Shown here piece after piece: positions 1 to 4,608 of a stretch of DNA of 5,174 nt (positions are counted from its first letter, which is position 1; every line of letters starts with the position of its first letter). The stretch is taken from contig JANYCP010000037.1 of assembly GCA_025360265.1 (NCBI GenBank), positions 1 through 5,174 on the forward strand, given 5' to 3'. Below the pieces are notes generated by a model that was given only the letters and a program-made list of their open reading frames with translations, had not been told where the DNA came from and made no database searches. Both the position numbers and the translations under genes were made by a program. The stretch comes from Gemmatimonadota bacterium. Lineage in GTDB: Bacteria; Gemmatimonadota; Gemmatimonadetes; Gemmatimonadales; GWC2-71-9.

Positions 1-63
1 GTAGTTCAGAAGATCGGTGCTTTGTCCGGGTTGACGAGAATATGTCGGTCCCCCGAAGAAGTG

Positions 64-1239
64 TCAAGTTGTGGTCACGAGCGAAGTTTGGGGTTCCCTA
101 GGGGTTACGACGAGTCCATCGCTGCCCCAATAGAGATTGACTTCGCTCCGGACGCCGAATTCGCCCGGCAGGTAAATCCCCGGCTCGACCGAACATCCGG
201 TACCCGGTTGCAGCACCCGATCGTCATGGGTCTCGTAGTCGTCGAGGTGGGGTCCCGAGCCATGCAGATCCCGGTCGATGCTGTGGCCTGTCCGATGAAC
301 GAAGAATTCGCCGAAACCTGCCTGTTCGATCACGCCACGGGCCGCCTGGTCGCCCAGATACCCAACGACCGGCTCCCCCGCCGCGAGCCGCCCACGCAAC
401 GCGGCAATCGCGGCGTCCCGGGCATCGCGCACCACCGTCCATACCTTGTAAACCCTTGGGGGAACAGCACTTCCGGAAAATCCCATCCAGGTCTGATCGG
501 CGAACACGGACCCCTTCCCCTCGCCGGCAAAGAGGTCCAGAAGGACCACCTCGTCCCGGGCCAGTGTCCGGTCGGCGCCCGGGTGGGGCTCATAATGCGG
601 GATCGCGGCATTCGGCCCGAAACCGACAATCGGGGCGTGGTCGAGATACAGCCCGGCCGCCTCTATCGCGGCCACGACCTCAGCCTGCATCGCCGACTCG
701 GTGTAGCCGGTGCCTCCCAGCCGAACCGCCTTGGCGAGTGCGGCGAGAGCGATCGTTCGCAGCGCCTCGGCCGCGCGGACGTGGCCTGCCGTCTCGGCGG
801 AGGTCCAGGTCGCGGCAAACCGAGTCACCAGTCCCGCGCTTGACACAACCTTGACGTTCAATGAGTGGAGCAAGTCGATCACTCCCCACGGGATGCGGTC
901 GAGGTACGGCACCGCATCGCGCGGCGAAATTTCCATCGCCGCAGTTTTTCCAGCGAGCGTGATGCGTAACGCGTCGTGCAGTTCGCCGTGACGGGCAAAC
1001 GGAATGATGTTGCCATCGAATCCGTCGAAGGGTTGCATCTCGATGCGATGGACGATCGCCGTCATCTTGCCTTCGCGCGGCACCCAGACGAAGAGACGGC
1101 GCGAACCCATGCCACCCGGCAGAATCCGCTGTGCCACAGGGTTGCAGCCATGAAAGTCGAATAGCAGCCAGCCGTCGGCACCAAGTTGTTCGAGCATATC
1201 CGCAACTTGTTTGCGATCCAGATCTGCGAGTGTTGTCAT
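64..1239 (-). CDS. M24-family metallopeptidase (Xaa-Pro aminopeptidase-like)
   Basis: Predicted cytoplasmic metal-dependent peptidase of the pita-bread fold, 391 residues. Members of this family remove N-terminal residues, often ahead of proline; the substrate here is unknown. The N-terminal half (about residues 1-140) fits a creatinase-like domain and the C-terminal half (about 150-385) is the catalytic domain. All five expected metal ligands can be placed: D235 (VVLLDLF), D248 (FADQTW), H319 (HRTGHSID), E352 (SVEPGIY) and E366 (VRSEVN). The ATG at 1239 is chosen over an in-frame ATG 60 bases upstream because a GGAGG lies 7 bases before it and because it overlaps the stop of the upstream gene as ATGA, which implies translational coupling. 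No signal peptide or membrane segment is seen. The family is secure. Prolidase versus aminopeptidase is not decided, and a non-peptidase creatinase-type role cannot be excluded. Confidence 0.93.
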   Translation of the reverse strand: MTTLADLDRKQVADMLEQLGADGWLLFDFHGCNPVAQRILPGGMGSRRLFVWVPREGKMTAIVHRIEMQPFDGFDGNIIPFARHGELHDALRITLAGKTAAMEISPRDAVPYLDRIPWGVIDLLHSLNVKVVSSAGLVTRFAATWTSAETAGHVRAAEALRTIALAALAKAVRLGGTGYTESAMQAEVVAAIEAAGLYLDHAPIVGFGPNAAIPHYEPHPGADRTLARDEVVLLDLFAGEGKGSVFADQTWMGFSGSAVPPRVYKVWTVVRDARDAAIAALRGRLAAGEPVVGYLGDQAARGVIEQAGFGEFFVHRTGHSIDRDLHGSGPHLDDYETHDDRVLQPGTGCSVEPGIYLPGEFGVRSEVNLYWGSDGLVVTPREPQTSLVTTT

Positions 1240-1853
1240 TCGTACGCCTCCGCGCGCCGTGCGCGCCAGATGCAGCAGCGGTCGCCGCGACCAAGACACA
1301 TTTCATGCGCTACCGTCCACTCGAGATCACCAACTTGCCGAAGCAGTTCGGCGAACGCAGCCGTGTAGAACTGACATGCAACACCATCTTCCCGCGCGCG
1401 CAGCGCCGGCGAATCGCTCAGCTCGCAACGCAGCGTTCCTTCCGACACGACGAGATCGGCCAGCAGCCAGCGACGCGAAATTTTTGCGGTGGTGCGGAGC
1501 GCGAGCGCCACGCCCGCGCGGCCTGGAGCCGCGGCAATCATGGCGCGGGCAGCGGTGCTTCGCTGGCGAGCGGCGTAGCGCGCGGCGCGGCGGCCGGCAT
1601 CGGCGTAGACCAGTGCGGCATCGGGGCGGCGACCAACCAACCGGAACACGGCGATTGCCTCTTCTTCGCCGACCTCACCGGAGAGTTGCTCGCGATACCG
1701 GGCCACCTGCGCCGCCACCGTGGGCGACAGGCCGAGGCGCTTGGCCGCCAGTTCGTCGGCCAACGCACCGAGACCATCGTCGGGTGGGGTATCGATATTC
1801 TGGACCGCTTCGAGCAGGGCGAGCGGGATGAGGGCAGCGGTGTTGGCGGACAT
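1236..1853 (-). CDS. V4R-like domain protein, function unknown
   Basis: A 205-residue soluble protein with no signal peptide. Residues 1-75 are helix-rich and unassigned. From about residue 78 (ALVYADAGRRAARYAA) to the end the pattern fits a V4R (4-vinyl reductase-like) domain. The best evidence is the C-terminal part: a Cys-x-Phe-Tyr block near residue 160 (CQFYTAAFAELLR), a strand, then C186-x-G-x-G-D-x-C-C at 186-194, which resembles the closing Cys motif of that domain. V4R domains occur in BchJ-type proteins and in regulators, where they bind small molecules or metal; which applies here is unknown. The start is taken at the ATG at 1853. The longer reading to 1931 would translate the palindromic repeat and is unlikely. 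No Shine-Dalgarno is seen before 1853. The gene ends in an ATGA overlap with the peptidase gene, so the two are probably one operon. The gene itself is well supported; the domain call is from motif memory only. Confidence 0.75.
   Translation of the reverse strand: MSANTAALIPLALLEAVQNIDTPPDDGLGALADELAAKRLGLSPTVAAQVARYREQLSGEVGEEEAIAVFRLVGRRPDAALVYADAGRRAARYAARQRSTAARAMIAAAPGRAGVALALRTTAKISRRWLLADLVVSEGTLRCELSDSPALRAREDGVACQFYTAAFAELLRQVGDLEWTVAHEMCLGRGDRCCIWRARRAEAYE
1247..1251 (-). promoter_or_regulatory. Shine-Dalgarno site of the M24 peptidase gene
   Basis: GGAGG on the minus strand, 7 bases before the ATG at 1239 and inside the 3' end of the preceding V4R-like gene. It decides the start codon of the peptidase gene and supports coupled translation. 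Confidence 0.8.
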
Positions 1854-1954
1854 TTGTTGGGGGGAAGATAAGTCGTTAGTCGTTCGTCGTGAGTCGTGAG
1901 AAGCCTGCCCTATTTCACGACTTACGACCAACGACTAACGACTTAGTTTCCGCG
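1854..1954. promoter_or_regulatory. Divergent intergenic region with presumed promoters
   Basis: This 101-bp gap separates two divergent operons, so both promoters should lie in it or in the first codons of the neighbouring genes. I found no convincing -35/-10 pair and no GGAAT-type site of the kind used by SigR-like sigma factors. Most of the gap is taken up by the long palindrome at 1869-1945. Neither flanking start codon (1853 minus, 1955 plus) has a recognisable Shine-Dalgarno. The regulatory role is inferred from gene orientation alone. Confidence 0.45.
1869..1945. repeat. Long palindrome made of 7-bp units
   Basis: Arms 1869-1901 and 1913-1945 pair at 30 of 33 positions around an 11-base centre; two of the three mismatches would be G-U wobbles in RNA. 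Each arm is itself about four tandem 7-bp units of the form (A/C)GTCGT(T/G), at 1871-1898 in the left arm, with the complementary units at 1915-1942. It has no T-tract and lies between divergent gene starts, so it is not a simple terminator. It looks like a dispersed genomic repeat or a two-fold symmetric protein-binding site. Confidence 0.9.
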
Positions 1955-2503
1955 ATGCCCGACGAAAGCTTCGAATCCTCCGCCCTCCCCCATCTGGACA
2001 CGCTGTACCGCGTGGCGTTGCGACTCACCGGTGAACCCGCCGCCGCACAGGATCTGGTGCAAGACACGATGCTGCGGGCACTGCGGGCGTGGGGCTCGTT
2101 CCGCCCCGGTTCGAACGCCCGCGCCTGGCTGGTGACCATTCTCAGGAACCAGTTCATCAATGGCTGGCGTTCGGAGAAGCGGACCCCTGTCGGCGTGGAC
2201 GTCGATGCGATTCCCGAACCGCCCGATCCCAAGGATCCCGATCCGGAGGGTCGTTTCTTCAGCGAGCTGGTCGACGATGAGGTGTTGCATGCGGTGGACG
2301 GCCTTCCCGACGAATTCCGCGAGGTATTGGTGCTGAGTGACATGGAAGGGCTGCCGTACGCCGAAATCGCCGAGTCGCTCGACATTCCGGTCGGCACCGT
2401 GAAATCGCGGCTGTTTCGCGCCCGACGCATCCTGCAGGGTTCGCTGCGGCGATATGCGGAGTCGACGGGACTGATTCCACCGAAGTCGGCGGAGGAGTCA
2501 TGA
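1955..2503 (+). CDS. ECF RNA polymerase sigma factor, SigR/RpoE-like
   Basis: Extracytoplasmic-function sigma-70 factor of 182 residues, the usual length for the group. It directs RNA polymerase to a set of stress promoters. Region 2 spans about residues 10-77, with LYRVALRLTGEPAAAQDLVQ followed by AWLVTILRNQFINGWR. An acidic, proline-rich linker (about 82-99, IPEPPDPKDPDPEG) joins it to region 4 at about 109-165, whose helix-turn-helix reads EGLPYAEIAESLDIPVGTVK and then SRLFRARR. The shape of region 2 (LDTLYRVALRLT, FRPGSNARAWL, NQFINGWR) recalls the SigR/SigH oxidative-stress group, and the zinc-type anti-sigma gene directly after it agrees. The ATG at 1955 is chosen over 1889 because the longer reading would translate the palindrome; no Shine-Dalgarno precedes 1955. 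The stop overlaps the anti-sigma start as ATGA. Family assignment is very likely; the disulfide-stress role is inferred. Confidence 0.95.
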   Translation: MPDESFESSALPHLDTLYRVALRLTGEPAAAQDLVQDTMLRALRAWGSFRPGSNARAWLVTILRNQFINGWRSEKRTPVGVDVDAIPEPPDPKDPDPEGRFFSELVDDEVLHAVDGLPDEFREVLVLSDMEGLPYAEIAESLDIPVGTVKSRLFRARRILQGSLRRYAESTGLIPPKSAEES

Positions 2504-2748
2504 CGCTACCGGCCGAATGCGAAACCGCGCTGGCTCAGCTCGACGCCTGGCGTCGCGGCACACTGCCAGCCGAAGAGCTGGCCTCAATGCAAACGCATCT
2601 TGATGCCTGCCGCCGTTGTCTCTCCTACAAATGCCACGAAGACGCGTTGCTCGATCGGCTGTCCAATGCGAAGCACAACTGTTGCTGCCCCGACGAATTG
2701 CGCGCCGCCATCATGCAGATCATTGCGACAGGATCGCGTGACGACTGA
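2500..2748 (+). CDS. Zinc-type (ZAS) anti-sigma factor, RsrA-like
   Basis: An 82-residue cytoplasmic anti-sigma factor predicted to hold the preceding sigma factor inactive. The ZAS signature H-x3-C-x2-C is present as H33, C37 and C40 (HLDACRRC). C7, in ECETALAQL, sits where RsrA carries its additional zinc-ligand cysteine. A cysteine cluster near the C-terminus (C61-C63, NCCCPDELRAAIM) matches the paired cysteines before the DLRAKVM segment of Streptomyces RsrA. In RsrA, oxidation of the zinc-site thiols to disulfide releases SigR; the same mechanism is inferred here. C45 brings the total to seven cysteines. The start overlaps the sigma stop as ATGA, with GGAGG at 2491-2495 just upstream. 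The 3' end overlaps the GTG of the next gene by 11 bp. There are no membrane segments, unlike RseA-type anti-sigma factors. Confidence 0.92.
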   Translation: MTLPAECETALAQLDAWRRGTLPAEELASMQTHLDACRRCLSYKCHEDALLDRLSNAKHNCCCPDELRAAIMQIIATGSRDD

Positions 2749-4039
2749 GGTCCCGGTGGACGTCCTGGTGATCGGTGGTGGTCCGGCGGGCAGCGGCACT
2801 GCGCTGCGCCTGTCGCGACTCGGCCATCGCGTCGCGCTGATTGATCGCGATCACTTTCCACGCGACAAGCCGTGCTCGGAATACATGAGCCCCGAGACCG
2901 TTCGCCAACTTGATGCACTGGGCGTGCTCGACGCGATCGATCAGGCCGGCGGTGCGCCGCTCGACGGCACGCGCGTGGTTGGTCCCTGCGGCAGCGCGCT
3001 GGTCGGCCGGTTCGCCAACGCCGGTGGCACACCGTTTCGGGCCACCGGCATTGGCCTCAAGCGCACGATTCTCGATGCCACGTTGTTGCACGCGGCGCGC
3101 GACGCTGGTGCGCAGGTATACGAAGGCATGACGGCGCGCGAATTGTCGCGCGACGGCGCGGGAGCGATTTGCGGAATGCGCGGTACCGATGCGCATGGCG
3201 AGCCGTTCGCCATCAGCGCGCGCGTCGTTGTCGGCGCCGATGGTATTGGCAGCATGGTGGCGCGGCGCGCCGGATTGCATCGCCGCGGCCGCTTGCGTCG
3301 TGTCGCGTTCGTCGCGCATGTCGCAGGGGTGGAAGGGCTTTCGTCGACGACGGAGTTGCACGTCGGACGCAATGGATACGTCGGGATCAACGCACTGGGT
3401 GGCGGTGTTGCAAATGTTGCGGTCGTTGTTCCAGCGGAGATTGCGGCAGCGGCGAGAGGTGACGCAACAGGCTTTTTCTGGAAGCAGCTTGAGAATTTCC
3501 CGGCGGTGCGTGACCGTGTTGATGCAACCCTCGCCCTGAGCGCAGCGAGGGGCCTCCGGGCTTCACATGAGGCGAATACTGGAGGTCCCTCGCTGCGCTC
3601 AGGACGAGGGAATCTCGTTCGCCCCGTCCTCGTCACCGGCCCCTTCGACGCCATGTCGCGTCGCAGCACCATCGACGGTGCGTTGCTTGTTGGCGATGCC
3701 GCAGATTTTTTCGATCCGTTCACGGGCGAAGGAATCTGCAGTGCGCTGCGTGGCGCCGCGCTCGCGGCGGACGCACTTGATGAAGCGCTGCAATGTAGCG
3801 GACCCATCACGGCGCACCGCTTGCGCGGCTATCGCGCCGCGCGTCGTCGCGCCTTTCTCGGCAAGTGGATCGTGGAGCGGATGATCGGCTACGGCATGCT
3901 GGCGCCGGCGCTGTTCGATCGCGCGATCGAACGACTCGACCGACGGGGCATGGCGGATACGTTGATCGGCGTGACGGGGCATTTCGTCTCGCCGTGGCGG
4001 GTGATCAATCCGGGATACCTGGCGAGGATGGTATGGTGA
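2738..4039 (+). CDS. FAD-dependent oxidoreductase, geranylgeranyl reductase family
   Basis: A 433-residue flavoprotein of the geranylgeranyl reductase/aromatic hydroxylase superfamily. Relatives reduce isoprenoid double bonds or hydroxylate quinones and phenolic lipids; the substrate here is unknown. The N-terminal FAD-binding Rossmann motif is at 11-18 (VIGGGPAG), with D36 ending the second strand. RDKPCSEYMSPET (42-54) is the family block near the active site. GADG at 166-169 is the second FAD motif, and LVGDAADFFDPFTGEGI (317-333) is the GD motif that contacts the ribityl chain. The GTG at 2738 is chosen because the Rossmann strand begins just after it and AGGA lies 4 bases upstream. The in-frame ATG at 2600 would only read the anti-sigma gene in a second frame. 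An 11-bp overlap with that gene suggests coupling. Residues 264-291 are encoded by a palindromic repeat and look like an in-frame insertion ahead of the conserved VTGPFD strand. The reading frame is intact, so the protein may still work. Confidence 0.93.
   Translation: MTTEVPVDVLVIGGGPAGSGTALRLSRLGHRVALIDRDHFPRDKPCSEYMSPETVRQLDALGVLDAIDQAGGAPLDGTRVVGPCGSALVGRFANAGGTPFRATGIGLKRTILDATLLHAARDAGAQVYEGMTARELSRDGAGAICGMRGTDAHGEPFAISARVVVGADGIGSMVARRAGLHRRGRLRRVAFVAHVAGVEGLSSTTELHVGRNGYVGINALGGGVANVAVVVPAEIAAAARGDATGFFWKQLENFPAVRDRVDATLALSAARGLRASHEANTGGPSLRSGRGNLVRPVLVTGPFDAMSRRSTIDGALLVGDAADFFDPFTGEGICSALRGAALAADALDEALQCSGPITAHRLRGYRAARRRAFLGKWIVERMIGYGMLAPALFDRAIERLDRRGMADTLIGVTGHFVSPWRVINPGYLARMVW
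3528..3610. repeat. Palindromic repeat element, copy 1 (inside a gene)
   Basis: Arms 3528-3557 and 3581-3610 pair at 28 of 30 positions around a 23-base loop. Each arm also holds a smaller palindrome (CCCTCGC with GCGAGGG in the left arm; CCCTCG with CGAGGG in the right). The part shared with copy 2 runs from 3529 to 3609, which is 81 bases or 27 codons, so the oxidoreductase frame is kept. The encoded peptide is rich in Ala, Arg, Gly and Ser (ALSAARGL, then GGPSLRSGRG) and unlike the flanking protein. Confidence 0.92.
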
Positions 4040-4041
4040 GA

Positions 4042-4129
4042 TTCCTCGCCCTGAGCGCAGCGAGGGGCCTCCAGTCACCGCTGCGACACAAACACTGGAG
4101 GTCCCTCGCCTTCGGCTCAGGACGAGGAA
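4042..4129. repeat. Palindromic repeat element, copy 2 (between genes)
   Basis: Arms 4042-4075 and 4094-4129 are inverted copies with a 2-base length difference in the middle and a few mismatches. Compared with copy 1, the left arm is identical over 29 bases (4044-4072 against 3529-3557). The right arm shares 16 bases (4094-4109) and then 13 bases (4115-4127) with copy 1 around a diverged centre. The loop is unrelated between the copies. The element starts 3 bases after the oxidoreductase stop and ends 7 bases before the flavin reductase GTG. No T-tract follows, so it is not a clear terminator. Confidence 0.92.
4124..4127 (+). promoter_or_regulatory. Shine-Dalgarno of the flavin reductase, within repeat copy 2
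   Basis: GAGG lies 9 bases before the GTG at 4137, a good spacing, but only 3 bases before the TTG at 4131. It therefore favours the GTG as start. The four bases belong to the right arm of the repeat and would pair with CCTC at 4044-4047 when the element folds. Confidence 0.6.
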
Positions 4130-4136
4130 CTTGCCA

Positions 4137-4598
4137 GTGACCCCCGATCTTTTCCGTGCGCTCTGCGGCCGCTTCACCACCGGCGTCACGATCATCACGA
4201 CGCTCGACGCCAACGACAATCCGTGCGGCATGACGGCCAACTCGTTTGCGTCGGTATCGCTCGATCCGCCGCTGATCTCGGTCGCGGTGGACCACGCCGC
4301 CACGATCTATCCGGTAATGCGCGCCGGTTCCCGCTTCACCGTGAACATTCTCGACGCGCACCAGGAATCGCTGTCGCGACGTTTTGCCGAGGGACTCGAT
4401 GATCGATTCGACGGCGTGGCGTGGCAACGCGTCAACGACCAGGTGATCATCAGCGGGACGCTGGCATTTCTGCGCTGTGACAAGTGGGCCGAGATTCCCG
4501 CCGGCGATCACACGATTTTTGTCGGGCAGGTGATGAGCGGCGAGACGAGGGCGGACGGCACACCGTTGGTGCACTACCGGGGCACTTACGTCGAGTAA
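4137..4598 (+). CDS. Flavin reductase-like FMN-binding protein
   Basis: A 153-residue protein of the flavin reductase-like (HpaC/split-barrel FMN) family. These are small cytoplasmic dimers that use NAD(P)H to reduce free flavin for a partner monooxygenase, or act with tightly bound FMN. The order of family motifs is complete: FRALCGRFTTGVTIITT (6-22), GMTANSFASVSLDPPL (31-46, flavin phosphate and ring contacts), FTVNILDAHQESLSRRFA (67-84) and AGDHTIFVGQV (122-132). The length is normal for the family. The GTG at 4137 is preferred over the in-frame TTG at 4131 on Shine-Dalgarno spacing; the two differ by only two residues. It follows the oxidoreductase after a 97-bp gap filled by a repeat and precedes a methyltransferase, so a role in flavin supply or redox tailoring for that pathway is plausible but inferred. 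Confidence 0.93.
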   Translation: MTPDLFRALCGRFTTGVTIITTLDANDNPCGMTANSFASVSLDPPLISVAVDHAATIYPVMRAGSRFTVNILDAHQESLSRRFAEGLDDRFDGVAWQRVNDQVIISGTLAFLRCDKWAEIPAGDHTIFVGQVMSGETRADGTPLVHYRGTYVE

Positions 4599-4608
4599 CA
4601 CGGCGGCG

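Noticed and set aside
1..63. A tRNA-like opening (GTAGTTCAG) at the left edge
   Set aside because: There is no matching TpsiC arm (GGTTCGAATCC type), no closing acceptor stem and no plausible anticodon stem downstream, so no tRNA is supported. No terminator hairpin for the peptidase gene is seen here either.
22..1871. Long plus-strand reading frames opposite the peptidase and V4R-like genes
   Set aside because: They are antisense to genes with full family motifs, their proteins are low-complexity and Arg/Pro/Gly-rich, and they are expected by chance in high-GC DNA.
2600..2737. An N-terminal extension of the oxidoreductase from the ATG at 2600
   Set aside because: This stretch is the anti-sigma gene read in another frame; the FAD-binding strand starts just after the GTG at 2738.
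1236..3810. A photosynthesis (bacteriochlorophyll) gene cluster, suggested by V4R (BchJ-like) and geranylgeranyl reductase (BchP-like) families occurring close together
   Set aside because: Both families are broad, the two genes are in separate divergent operons, and no other pigment gene is present in the window.
3528..4129. A CRISPR array from the repeated blocks
   Set aside because: There are only two copies about 500 bp apart, one inside a gene, with inverted arms and no regular spacers.
4040..4136. A rho-independent terminator after the oxidoreductase
   Set aside because: The hairpin is the repeat element. It has no T-run after it and the downstream gene starts within a few bases, so attenuation is possible but a terminator is not supported.
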